Source: CAXXXW01 sp963665555 (lineage in GTDB: Bacteria; Pseudomonadota; Alphaproteobacteria; Thalassobaculales; Thalassobaculaceae). Taken from it: 64,000 nt of DNA. The stretch covers positions 682,001 through 746,000 of the forward strand of contig OY762308.1 in the NCBI GenBank assembly GCA_963665555.2. The letters are read 5' to 3'. The translations under genes were made by a program, and so were the position numbers. The notes under the pieces are model-generated. The model searched no databases and was not told where the DNA came from. It saw only the letters and a list, made by a program, of their open reading frames with translations. Shown here piece after piece: positions 55,735 to 64,000 of the stretch. The first letter of the stretch is position 1. Each line of letters begins with the position of its first letter.

Positions 55735-56594
55735 GCCGCTACGCCGCCAACCGGCTGGAGGCGCTGTTCCGGCGCCTCGCGGCCGAGGACCGGGCCGCGC
55801 TCGGCGTCTTCGTTACCGCCTCCGACCCGGACGCCGGAACCTCCCAGGCGATTCTCGACGCGCTCCCGGCGGCCGGGGCCGACATGATCGAGTTCGGGAT
55901 GCCGTTCTCGGACCCGATGGCGGACGGCCCGGCGATCCAGGCCGCCAGCCAGCGGGCGCTGCGGGCCGGCGGGTCGCTCGCCCGGACGCTCGCCATGGCG
56001 CGCGCCTTCCGGGAGCGGAACGCCGAAACGCCGCTGGTGCTGATGGGCTACTACAACCCGATCTACATTTACGGCGTGGACCGTTTCCTCGACGAGGCGA
56101 TCGCCGCCGGGGTGGACGGGCTGATCGTGGTGGACCTGCCGCCGGAGGAGGACCGGGAGCTTTGCCTGCCCGCCGTCGCGGCCGGCCTGCCCTTCGTGCG
56201 CCTCGCCACGCCGACGACGGACGACGCCCGCCTGCCCGCCGTGCTGCGCGACACTTCCGGCTTCGTCTATTATGTCTCGATCACGGGCATCACCGGGACC
56301 CAGGATGTGCCGGCGGAGCTGGTCCGCGCGGCGGTGGCGCGGCTGAAGGCGCGCACGCCGCTGCCCGTCGGCGTCGGCTTCGGGATCAAGACGGCGGGCC
56401 AGGCGGCGGCGGTGGCGCGGGCCGCCGACGCGGCCATTGTCGGCTCCGCCGTGGTGACGGCCATCGCCGACAGCCTGGACGGGGAGGGCCGCGCGACCGG
56501 GGCCACGGTCCCGGCGGTGCTCGACCTGGTGCGCGAACTGGCGGCCGGCGTGCGCGGCGCGCGGCGCGGCGCGGCCGGGGGAGGGGCGGGATGA
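55731..56594 (+). CDS. trpA: Tryptophan synthase alpha chain
   Basis: The product is 287 residues, a TIM barrel with both catalytic acids: Glu in MIEFGMPFSDPMADGPAIQ and Asp in GLIVVDLPPEE. VYYVSITGITGTQ and VGVGFGIKTAGQAAAV bind the indole-glycerol phosphate. It makes indole that is passed to TrpB. The GTG at 55731 overlaps the trpB stop and its own stop overlaps the accD ATG. The C-terminal tail is Gly/Ala/Arg-rich. Confidence 0.96.
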
Positions 56595-57517
56595 GCTGGA
56601 TCGCCAACGCCGTCCTGCCGAAGATCAAGGCGCTGGTGCAGCCGCGCGACGTGCCCGAGAACCTGTGGTCGAAATGCCCCGACTGCGGCGAGATGGTCCA
56701 CCACCGCCAGCTTGCCGAACAACTCCATGTCTGCGGCCATTGCGGCCACCATTTCCGCCTCGGCGCGGAGGAGCGGCTGGCCATGCTGTTCGACGGCGGG
56801 GCGTGGACGGCGGTGGACCTGCCGCGCCCGGCCGCCGTCGATCCGCTCCGGTTCCGCGACCGCAAGCGTTACACCGAGCGCCTGAAGGAGGCCCAGGGCA
56901 AGACCGGGCGGGACGACGCCATCGTCGTCGCCGACGGCCGGCTCGGCGGCTTCCCGGCGGTGGTGGCGGTGTTCTCCTTCGACTTCATGGGCGGGTCGAT
57001 GGGCGTGGCGGTGGGCGGCGCCCTGGTCCGCGCCGCCGAGACCGCCGCCGCGCGCCGCGCGCCCCTGATCGTCTTCCCCTCCTCCGGCGGGGCGCGGATG
57101 CAGGAGGGCATCCTGTCGCTGATGCAGATGCCGCGCACCGTGATCGCCACCGAGATCGTGAAGGAGGCGGGGCTGCCCTACATCGTGGTCTTCACCAACC
57201 CGACCACCGGCGGCGTCACCGCGTCCTTCGCGATGCTGGGCGATTTCCACCTGGCGGAGCCGGGCGCCATCATCGGCTTCGCCGGCAAGCGGGTGATCGA
57301 GGAAACCATCCGCGAGGAGCTTCCCGACGGGTTCCAGCGCTCGGAATACCTGCTGGAGCACGGCATGGTGGACATGGTGGTCTCGCGGCGGGACCTGCGC
57401 GACACGCTGATCCGCCTGCTGGGCCTGGTGCTGAGGCCGCGGCCGGATTCCGGGCTTCCGGCCCTGCCGGACGGGACCCGGGCCGAAGCGGCGGCGCCCG
57501 TCCCGGCGGCGGGTTGA
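56591..57517 (+). CDS. accD: Acetyl-CoA carboxylase carboxyltransferase subunit beta
   Basis: The product is 308 residues. An N-terminal zinc ribbon (LWSKCPDCGEM, then HVCGHCGHHFRL) is followed by the carboxyltransferase fold with FMGGSMGVAVGG, FPSSGGARMQEGILSLMQM, FTNPTTGGVTASFAMLGDFH and GFAGKRVIEETI. It pairs with AccA to carboxylate acetyl-CoA for fatty acid synthesis. Translation is coupled to trpA by an ATGA overlap. Confidence 0.96.
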   Translation: MSWIANAVLPKIKALVQPRDVPENLWSKCPDCGEMVHHRQLAEQLHVCGHCGHHFRLGAEERLAMLFDGGAWTAVDLPRPAAVDPLRFRDRKRYTERLKEAQGKTGRDDAIVVADGRLGGFPAVVAVFSFDFMGGSMGVAVGGALVRAAETAAARRAPLIVFPSSGGARMQEGILSLMQMPRTVIATEIVKEAGLPYIVVFTNPTTGGVTASFAMLGDFHLAEPGAIIGFAGKRVIEETIREELPDGFQRSEYLLEHGMVDMVVSRRDLRDTLIRLLGLVLRPRPDSGLPALPDGTRAEAAAPVPAAG

Positions 57518-57567
57518 GGCGCGCCCGCGCCGCCGCCGGCCCGTTCCCCGGCCCCCGGGCGCGGCCC

Positions 57568-58863
57568 GTGACGACCGATCCGATCCTGGAGCGCCTCTCC
57601 AGGCTGCATCCCCGGGCGATGGACCTGTCGCTCGGGCGGATGCGCCGCCTGCTGGCCCGGCTCGGCGGTCCCGAGCGGCGGCTGCCGCCCGTAATCCATG
57701 TCGCGGGGACGAACGGCAAGGGATCGGTCGTCGCCATGCTGCGCGCCATCCACGAGGCGGCGGGCCGGCGGGTCCACGCCTACACCTCGCCGCACCTGGT
57801 CCGCTTCGCCGAGCGTTTCGTCGTCGCCGGCGCCGAGATCGCCGAGGCCGAGCTGTCGGCCCTCCTGCTCGAATGCGAGCGTGTCAACGCCGGCGAGGCG
57901 ATCACGCAGTTCGAGATTACCACCGCCGCCGGGCTGCTCGCCTTCTCGCGGACCCCGGCCGACCTGCTGCTGCTCGAAGTCGGGCTGGGCGGCCGGTTCG
58001 ACGCCACCAACGTGGTGGATCGCCCGGCGCTCACGGCGATCGCGTCGATCTCGATGGACCACCAGCGCTATCTCGGCGATTCCCTCGAAGCCATCGCCGG
58101 CGAGAAGGCGGGGATCCTGAAGCCCGGCGTCCCGGCGGTGACCGGGCGGCAGGGCCGCGCCGCGCTGGCGGTCCTGCGGGACCGGGCGGCGGCGGCCGGG
58201 GCGCCGCTGGCGGCGCGGGACGCGGAGTGGTCCGTCGAGGCCGAGGCGGGCGGGCTGGTCTTCCGGGCCGGCAACGCGATCCGCCGCGTCCCGCCGCCCG
58301 CGCTGCGCGGCGCGCACCAGGTCGACAACGCCGGCGTCGCGCTGGCGGCGGTCGAGGCCATGCAGCGGGCGTTCCCCGTCTCGGCCTCGGCGCTGGAGCG
58401 CGGGTTGCGGTCGGCGCGCTGGCCGGCGCGGCTGCAGCGCCTGGTCCGGGGCCCGATGGTCGAGGCGGCGGCCGCCGGAACCGAAATCTGGCTCGACGGC
58501 GGGCACAACGCCGACGCCGGGCGCGCCATGGCGGCGGAACTCGCCGGCTGGAAGCGGGCGCGGCCGGGCCTTTCCCTCGCCCTCGTCTTCGGCGCGCTGG
58601 ACACGCGCGATCCCGAGGACTACCTGCGGCATTTCGCGGGTCTGGCGGACGGGGCGCGGACGGTCGCCATACCGGGGGCGGCGAACGCGCTGGGCGCGGA
58701 GGCGGCGGCGCGGGCGGCGCGCCGGGCCGGCCTCGACGCCGCGCCGGCGGCCGATGTCGTCGCGGCCGCGCGGGCGCTTTCCGCCGGCCCCGGCGGGGCG
58801 CGCGCGATCCTGGTCTGCGGCTCGCTCTACCTCGCCGGCGCGGTGCTCGCCGACCACGGTTAG
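57568..58863 (+). CDS. folC: Bifunctional dihydrofolate/folylpolyglutamate synthase
   Basis: The product is 431 residues, a Mur-ligase-like enzyme. The P-loop is in VIHVAGTNGKGSVVAMLRAI (about residues 43-62), AYTSPHLVRFAERF follows, and LLLLEVGLGGRFDATNVV, then SISMDHQRYLGDSLEAIAGE carry the metal and substrate sites; IWLDGGHNADAGRAM marks the C-terminal domain. It adds glutamate to folates. The start is GTG at 57568, 50 bases after accD. Confidence 0.94.
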   Translation: MTTDPILERLSRLHPRAMDLSLGRMRRLLARLGGPERRLPPVIHVAGTNGKGSVVAMLRAIHEAAGRRVHAYTSPHLVRFAERFVVAGAEIAEAELSALLLECERVNAGEAITQFEITTAAGLLAFSRTPADLLLLEVGLGGRFDATNVVDRPALTAIASISMDHQRYLGDSLEAIAGEKAGILKPGVPAVTGRQGRAALAVLRDRAAAAGAPLAARDAEWSVEAEAGGLVFRAGNAIRRVPPPALRGAHQVDNAGVALAAVEAMQRAFPVSASALERGLRSARWPARLQRLVRGPMVEAAAAGTEIWLDGGHNADAGRAMAAELAGWKRARPGLSLALVFGALDTRDPEDYLRHFAGLADGARTVAIPGAANALGAEAAARAARRAGLDAAPAADVVAAARALSAGPGGARAILVCGSLYLAGAVLADHG

Positions 58864-58897
58864 CGGGCGGGCGGCCCCCCGGAAAAGGCGGGGCGCG

Positions 58898-59227
58898 TCA
58901 GGCGCCGTCGAGCGCGTTCTCGACCCATTCGACGAGCTTGTGCTCCGGCAGCGCGCCGATCTTGGTCGCCGTCACCTCGCCCTCGCGGAACAGCATGAGC
59001 GTCGGGATGCCGCGCACGCCGTAGGCGCCGGGCGTGCGGGGATTGTCGTCGATGTTCAGTTTGGCCACGGTCACGCGGTCGCCCATCTCGGCGGCGATCG
59101 TCTCCAGCGCGGGCGCGATGACCTTGCACGGCCCGCACCACTCGGCCCAGAAATCGACCAGCACGGGTTTCCCGGCCTGCAGGACATCGGCGCCGAAGCT
59201 GTTGTCGGTGACCTTGACGGTGGACAT
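58898..59227 (-). CDS. trxA: Thioredoxin
   Basis: The product is 109 residues with the WCGPC active site in VDFWAEWCGPCKVIAPAL (about residue 31), the cis-Pro in GVRGIPTLMLF and the conserved KLNIDDNP strand. It is the general cytoplasmic disulfide reductase. It lies convergent with folC and downstream of addA in the same direction, in the usual alphaproteobacterial order. Confidence 0.96.
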   Translation of the reverse strand: MSTVKVTDNSFGADVLQAGKPVLVDFWAEWCGPCKVIAPALETIAAEMGDRVTVAKLNIDDNPRTPGAYGVRGIPTLMLFREGEVTATKIGALPEHKLVEWVENALDGA

Positions 59228-59275
59228 GGAGGACGCTCCCGGAGGGGTTGGGGGGTTCCGTCGAACGCGCGGAAT

Positions 59276-62200
59276 CTAGGAACCGGCGCGCCGCCCGTCA
59301 AGGGCCGCCGGCGCGGCCGGCGCAACCGGGGCCGCGGCGTCCAGCAGCGCGTCCGGCAGGTCCATCCAGGACGGCCCGTCCGTCCACAGCAGGGCGCAGC
59401 GCACCGGCCGGCCCGGATAGACCTCGCGCAGCAGCGCCCGGTAGGCCGCCATCTGCCGCAGCCAGGGCCGGGGCGCGTCGCTTGCGTCGCGCGGCGCCGG
59501 GCGGCCGGTCTTGAAGTCCACGGCCAGGACCCCGTCCGCGCGCGCCAGCAGCCGGTCGATCCGCCCGGAAACGATCGCCGCCCCGTCCCCCTCGCCGACC
59601 CGGCCGACGATCGGGACCTCGGCCAGCGCGCGGCCGGAGAACAGTTCGGCGAAGGCCGGGTCGCCGACCAGCCGAAGCACCTCCGCCGCGACGGCCGCCC
59701 GCTCGGCCGGGTCGAGGCCGTGGGCCGGGCGGGCGAGGTACGCCTCGGCCGCGCGCGCGCGCCGCTCCGGCGCGACGGCGGGCAGCGTCTGGAGCAGGGC
59801 GTGCACGATCCGCCCGCGCCGCAAGCGCCGCGCGCCGCCCGCCTCGAAGGGGGAGCGCGGCGGCGGGTCGTCCCCCATCCGCGAGGGCGCGAGCGGGCGC
59901 GGCGGGCGCGGCTCCGTCGGCGGCGGGGCCTCGGCCCAGGCCGGAAGGGCGGGGGAGGGGGCCGGCCCGGCGGCGCGCGCGCCGGCCCGGTCGGGCGCGC
60001 CGCGTTGCGGCGAATCGAGGACCAGCCGCCCGTTCGCCTCCTCCCGCGCGCCGGCGTCCCGCAGCCCGTCCTCGACCATCGCGAACCACGTTCCCCCGGA
60101 CTTATCCGGTTTGCCCCAGCCGGCGACGTAGAGCCGGTCCTCGGCCCGCGTCATCGCCACGTAGAGCAGGCGGCGGTACTCCCGGTCGCGCCGGTCCGCC
60201 GCCGCGTCCCGCGCCGCCGCCGCGACGGGATCGTCCGTTCCCCGGCGCGGCGACCAGAGCGGGACCGGCGCGCCGCCCCCGCCCCCCGGCGCGTCCGCCC
60301 AGAACAGTTTCGGCTCGGCGGCGGGGGCGCGCGTCGTGTCGGGCAGGAAGACGATCGGCGCCTGCAGCCCCTTGGAGCCGTGGACGGTCAGCACGCGCAC
60401 CCTATCGGCCCGGCCGGTCTCCAGGTCGCGCTTGACCTCGAAGGTTCCCGCCTCCAGCCAGTGCAGGAACCCCTGCATCGACGGGACATGGGCGCGCTCG
60501 TGCGCCAGCGCCTGGGCGAGGAACTCGTCGATCGGGTCGCCGGCCTCGGCGCCGAGCCGTTCGAGCAGCGCGCGCCGCCCGCCCTCGGCCAGCAGCGCGG
60601 CGTAGAACTCGTGCGGCGGCGCGTAGTCGGCCCGGGCGAGCCAGCCGGAAAGCTTCTCGAAGGCGCCCCGGAAATCCGCGTTTTCCGCCGTCCGCTCCGC
60701 CAGCGCGCGCCACAGCGGCCGGCCGCCGCGCTCCCGGCACAACTCGTAGAGCCGCTCTTCCGAAAACCCGACGAACGGCCCCTTGAGGACGGTCGCCAGC
60801 GTCAGGTCGTCCTCGGGGAGCAGCAGGAACCGGCCCAGCGCCGCCAGGTCCATCGCCGCGAGCTGGTCGGTCAGCACCATCCGGTCCACGCCCGCGACCT
60901 CGATCTTGCGGTCCTTCAGCGCGCGGACCAGCGGCTCGACGAAGGGGCCGCGCCGGCGGACCAGCACCATGACGTCGCCGGGGCGGATCGGCCGGCCCCT
61001 CGACTCCAGGATTTCGCCCGTATCGAGCCAGCCGTGGATTTCGTCGGCGATCCGGCCGGCGAGGCGGCGATGGGGTTCGTCGCGCTCGCGCCGTTCCACG
61101 GGCGCCGCCCAGGGGTCCGGGCCGCCCTCCTCGTCCGGCTCCACCGCCGGCCAGAGTTCGACACGGCCCGCCTGGAGGGCGCGGTGGGCGCGGTGGCGCA
61201 ACGCGAGCAACGCGCCGCCCGCCCCCTCCTCGCGCACGCCCCGGCCGGCGCCGTCCCGCGCGAAGGCGGCGTCCACCGCGCGCAGCACCGGCGCGGTCGA
61301 GCGGAAGGACATGTCGAGCGCGACGCTCGACCACCCCTTGCGCGCGTCGCGGACCCGTTCGGCGAACTTCGCGCGCATGGCGAGGAAACCGTCGGGATCG
61401 GCGCGCTGGAAGCCGAAGATCGACTGTTTGGCGTCGCCCACCGCGAACACCGTGCGGTCCGCCGCGCCGCGCGCCTCGGCCGCGCCGGCGCCGGCGAAGA
61501 ACTCCCCGGTCAGCTTTTCGACGATTTCCCACTGTTCGGGGTTGGTGTCCTGCGCCTCGTCGATCAGCACATGGTCGATCCCGCCGTCGAGCCGGTAGAG
61601 CACCCAGGCGGCCGCCCCCGGCCGGGAGAGCAGGTCGCGCGTCGCCAGGATCAGGTCGTCGTAATCGACCGCGCGGCGGCGCCGCTTGCCGGCCCGGTAT
61701 TCCTCCAGCACGGCGCGCCCCAGCCGGACCAGCGAGACGGAGCGCGCGGCGAGGTCGAGGGCGCGGCGGCGCGCCTCCAGTTCGACCAGGCGCCGGGCCT
61801 CGGCGCCGAGGATGTCGAGGATGCCGGGCATGGCCTCGACGGCGCCCCTGGTGGCGAGGCGGGCGCGGATTTCGCCCCCGGCGGTCAGGAAGACGGCCTT
61901 CCAGCCGTCGAACCGCGCGGCGCGTTCCTCCGGCCCCGCCGCCAGCCAGGCGGCGAGCGCCGCCCCGCGCCCCCGGTCGGTCTTCGTCCCGGCTTCGAGG
62001 AGCGCGGCCGCGCAGGCGCGCAGGGCCGGGCCGTCGAAGGCGCCGTCTTCGCAGGCGCGGGCGAGGGCGGCGCGCTCCGTCGCGCCGGGTTCGACGCCGA
62101 GGGCGCGGTGGATCGCCGCTTCCCGGCCGTCCTCACCCGGTTCGCCGAGCCCCGCGCGCTCCTTCAGCAGGTCCGCCAGCAGGTCCGACAGCCCGCCTTC

Positions 62201-62797
62201 CTCGACCCGCCGCGAAACGTCGGCCAGCGCGTCCGCGAGGCGGGGATCGGCGCCGGAGCGCGCCCGCCGGATCGTCCGGTCGCGCGCCGCGCGCATCGCC
62301 TCTTCCGCCGTGCGCTCGTCCATCGCCTCGAATTGCGGCGGCAGCCCGGCCTCCAGCGGGAAGCGGCGCAGCACGGACTGGCAGAAGGCGTGGATGGTCT
62401 GGACGCGCAGCCCGCCCGGCGCGTCGAGCGCCTCGGCGAACAGGCGGCGCGCCCGCTCCGTCTCCTCCGCCGAGGGCGCGGCGCCGGCGAGTTCGCGCAG
62501 CCGGTCGCGCAGCGCCGCCTCCTCGGCGACGGCCCATTCCGACAGGCGGTCCGAAATCCGCGTCGCCATCTCCGCCGCCGCCGCGCGCGTGAAAGTCAGG
62601 CAGAGCAGGCGCTCCGGCCGCGCGCCGGCCAGCAGCAGGCGCAGCGCCCGGTCGGTCAGCGCCTTGGTCTTGCCCGATCCCGCCGAGGCCGCGACCCAGA
62701 CCGAACGGTCCGGCCGGGCGGCCTCGCGCTGGCCCGCCTCGGCCCGTTCGGCGGCCGGCGGGCGGGCGGCGCGCGGATCGGCGGCGGGCGCGCTCAC
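59276..62797 (-). CDS. addA: Double-strand break repair helicase AddA
   Basis: The product is 1173 residues. A UvrD-type helicase occupies the N-terminal two thirds: Walker A in AASAGSGKTKALTDRALRLL, LLCLTFTRAAAAEMATRI, Walker B in HVLIDEAQDTNPEQWEI and the late RVLTVHGSKGLQAPIVFLPD, VAMTRAEDRLYVAG. The C-terminus is a RecB-type nuclease with VDFKTGRPAPRD. With AddB it resects DNA ends for recombination. The GTG start at 62797 overlaps the addB stop (GTGA) and has AAGGAG eight bases upstream. Confidence 0.96.
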   Translation of the reverse strand: MSAPAADPRAARPPAAERAEAGQREAARPDRSVWVAASAGSGKTKALTDRALRLLLAGARPERLLCLTFTRAAAAEMATRISDRLSEWAVAEEAALRDRLRELAGAAPSAEETERARRLFAEALDAPGGLRVQTIHAFCQSVLRRFPLEAGLPPQFEAMDERTAEEAMRAARDRTIRRARSGADPRLADALADVSRRVEEGGLSDLLADLLKERAGLGEPGEDGREAAIHRALGVEPGATERAALARACEDGAFDGPALRACAAALLEAGTKTDRGRGAALAAWLAAGPEERAARFDGWKAVFLTAGGEIRARLATRGAVEAMPGILDILGAEARRLVELEARRRALDLAARSVSLVRLGRAVLEEYRAGKRRRRAVDYDDLILATRDLLSRPGAAAWVLYRLDGGIDHVLIDEAQDTNPEQWEIVEKLTGEFFAGAGAAEARGAADRTVFAVGDAKQSIFGFQRADPDGFLAMRAKFAERVRDARKGWSSVALDMSFRSTAPVLRAVDAAFARDGAGRGVREEGAGGALLALRHRAHRALQAGRVELWPAVEPDEEGGPDPWAAPVERRERDEPHRRLAGRIADEIHGWLDTGEILESRGRPIRPGDVMVLVRRRGPFVEPLVRALKDRKIEVAGVDRMVLTDQLAAMDLAALGRFLLLPEDDLTLATVLKGPFVGFSEERLYELCRERGGRPLWRALAERTAENADFRGAFEKLSGWLARADYAPPHEFYAALLAEGGRRALLERLGAEAGDPIDEFLAQALAHERAHVPSMQGFLHWLEAGTFEVKRDLETGRADRVRVLTVHGSKGLQAPIVFLPDTTRAPAAEPKLFWADAPGGGGGAPVPLWSPRRGTDDPVAAAARDAAADRRDREYRRLLYVAMTRAEDRLYVAGWGKPDKSGGTWFAMVEDGLRDAGAREEANGRLVLDSPQRGAPDRAGARAAGPAPSPALPAWAEAPPPTEPRPPRPLAPSRMGDDPPPRSPFEAGGARRLRRGRIVHALLQTLPAVAPERRARAAEAYLARPAHGLDPAERAAVAAEVLRLVGDPAFAELFSGRALAEVPIVGRVGEGDGAAIVSGRIDRLLARADGVLAVDFKTGRPAPRDASDAPRPWLRQMAAYRALLREVYPGRPVRCALLWTDGPSWMDLPDALLDAAAPVAPAAPAALDGRRAGS

Positions 62798-64000
62798 CGC
62801 GCCCACTCCTTGACGCGCGCGAGATGGGCGTAGTCGTCGTAGCGCGGCGCGGCGGCGGGGTCGGGGATGGCGAGATAGGGCGTGCGCGGGTCGTCGAACG
62901 CCGCGACCAGGCGGGCCAGACCCGCCTCCGCCGCCCCGGCCAGCGCGTCCGGGTCCTCCGCGATCCGCCGGACCTCGCCCGCCGGATCGCCGCCGGAAAG
63001 CCGCCAGTAGGCCAGCGCCGCGCGGCTCCCCGCCGGCGCGCCCGCGAACCCGCCCTCGCGCAGGATCAGCGCCTCCAGCGGCAGTTGCGGCTCCAGCCCG
63101 GCCGCGACATCGCGCGCGGCCGGGACCGTCCCGGTCTTGTAGTCGATAATCGCCCAGCTTCCGTCCTTCAGCGCGTCCAGCCGGTCGGCGATAGCGGTCA
63201 GCGCGAACGGACCGGCCGGGCCGTCGAACGAGATTTCGCCATGCGCTTCCGTCAGCGTGCGCGCCACGTCGCCGGCCCGTTCGGCCTCTTTCTCAAGGAA
63301 CCAGCGGGCGATCCGCTCGAACCTGGGCCACCAGAACGCCGCCACCGCCGGCCGCTCCCCCGCCGGGCCGAGCGCCTCGCGCCCGATCTCCAGCAGCCGG
63401 ACCGGCGCCGTCGCGTCGTCCGCCGGCGGGCCCTCGCGGAGGAAACGGTCGAGCGCGCGGTGGACGAAAATCCCGCGGTCCGCCGCGTCCGGCTCCGCGT
63501 CCAGAGGGTCGAGCGGGCGCAGGTCGAGCACGCGGCGGGCGTAGATCGCGTAGGGATTGCGCCGCCAGACCCCGACCTGGGTGACCGAGAGGCGCCGCGA
63601 CCGGGCCGCGACCGGCGGGCGCGGTTCGGGGGGCGGGCGGCGCGCGTCCCGCTCCGGCGCGACCAGCCGGGCGCGCCAGCCGCGCCAGTCCGCCCCCGGA
63701 TCGCCGAGCGCGTCCCCGGCCCCGAGCGCTTCCAGCACGGCGGAGAGGCGGCGCAGCCAGCGCGACTCCACCGCCGGCGTTCCCTCGACGCGCCGCGAGC
63801 GCGTCAGGAACGCCTCGCGCGCGCCGCAGGCCTGGACGAAATCGTGCGCCGACTGGCCGATCCGCGCCTCCGGCGCCGGCAGGCCGAGGGCGGCGGCCAT
63901 CGGCCGGCTGAGCCAGGGGTCGGCGGCCGGCTCCGGCGGCCAGACCCCCTCGTTCAGCCCGCCGAGGATCGCGCGGTCGGGCGATTGCAGCCGGGCCTCC
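62794..64000 (-). CDS. addB: Double-strand break repair protein AddB, C-terminal part (cut by window edge)
   Basis: The frame is open to the end of the window and continues beyond it. The first visible residues (RAILGGLNEGVWPPEPAADP, then WLSRPMAAALGL) and RIGQSAHDFVQACGAREAFL match the AddB helicase-like region; LSVTQVGVWRRNPYAIYARR begins the C-terminal nuclease domain, whose catalytic motif is in WAIIDYKTGTVPAARD and GLEPQLPLEALIL. About 400 residues are seen. AddB recognises Chi-like sites and cuts the strand complementary to that cut by AddA. Its stop overlaps the addA GTG. Confidence 0.95.
   Translation of the reverse strand, partial: EARLQSPDRAILGGLNEGVWPPEPAADPWLSRPMAAALGLPAPEARIGQSAHDFVQACGAREAFLTRSRRVEGTPAVESRWLRRLSAVLEALGAGDALGDPGADWRGWRARLVAPERDARRPPPEPRPPVAARSRRLSVTQVGVWRRNPYAIYARRVLDLRPLDPLDAEPDAADRGIFVHRALDRFLREGPPADDATAPVRLLEIGREALGPAGERPAVAAFWWPRFERIARWFLEKEAERAGDVARTLTEAHGEISFDGPAGPFALTAIADRLDALKDGSWAIIDYKTGTVPAARDVAAGLEPQLPLEALILREGGFAGAPAGSRAALAYWRLSGGDPAGEVRRIAEDPDALAGAAEAGLARLVAAFDDPRTPYLAIPDPAAAPRYDDYAHLARVKEWAR

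Overview
The window is very GC-rich chromosomal DNA from an alphaproteobacterium, most likely of the Rhodospirillales or a neighbouring order. Gene order supports this: ihfB-lapA-trpF-trpB-trpA-accD-folC-trxA-addA-addB at the right end, and purQ-purL-bolA-grxD in the middle, are characteristic alphaproteobacterial neighbourhoods. The box-type benzoyl-CoA epoxidase subunit, 3-oxoadipyl-CoA thiolase, acetoacetate-type CoA transferase, BKACE enzyme, two phytanoyl-CoA dioxygenase-like proteins and several transporters suggest an aerobic heterotroph that uses organic acids and aromatics. The habitat cannot be read from the sequence.

Layout. 1-2346: methylmalonyl-CoA mutase (small subunit complete, large subunit cut by the window edge). 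2478-2915: a secreted cyanovirin-N-like lectin. 2961-5342: tandem MFS transporters, one broken by a one-base deletion. 5432-10663: a minus-strand catabolic block (MetE-like, thiolase, frameshifted dehydrogenase, SDR, BKACE). 10880-13915: a SulP-STAS-cNMP-like transporter and an exported SUMF1-fold protein without the FGE cysteines. 14019-18454: gamma-glutamyltransferase, EamA exporter, cyclase-family hydrolase, a lone MNT nucleotidyltransferase and a coiled-coil membrane protein. 18736-26005: ADP-forming acyl-CoA synthetase, GyrI-like protein, CoA transferase, and two PhyH dioxygenases around an HpcH/HpaI aldolase. 26124-38900: core functions (TrmJ, S4, PurQL, BolA/Grx4, cysteine desulfurase, ferredoxin, MnmA) with TenA and BoxB inserted. 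38955-46037: a toxin-antitoxin-like pair, hydantoinase AB, a degenerate serralysin-like RTX protein and a quinone oxidoreductase. 46332-51400: aminotransferase, sterol-desaturase family membrane enzyme, orphan HigA, PanB-like enzyme and a TPR protein. 51530-52837: a decayed phd-vapC locus and gene remnants. 52837-64000: the conserved ihfB to addB block.

How the genes may work together. The SDR and BKACE overlap by four bases and fit oxidation of a beta-hydroxy acid followed by acetyl-CoA-dependent cleavage; acetoacetate could then be handled by the CoA transferase at 21-23 kb and a thiolase. BoxB could feed the 3-oxoadipyl-CoA thiolase through the box pathway, but its partners are outside the window. 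The cysteine desulfurase probably supplies sulfur to MnmA. The trp genes are tightly coupled by start-stop overlaps.

Genes are densely packed. No gene-free stretch exceeds about 300 bases; the longest (46038-46331, 18455-18735, 33809-34078) are intergenic regions in which I see at most weak regulatory signals. No tRNA, rRNA, insertion sequence or CRISPR array was recognised. Three genes (MFS, dehydrogenase, small membrane protein) each carry an apparent single-base frameshift within 25 kb, so either recent decay or sequencing indels should be suspected.
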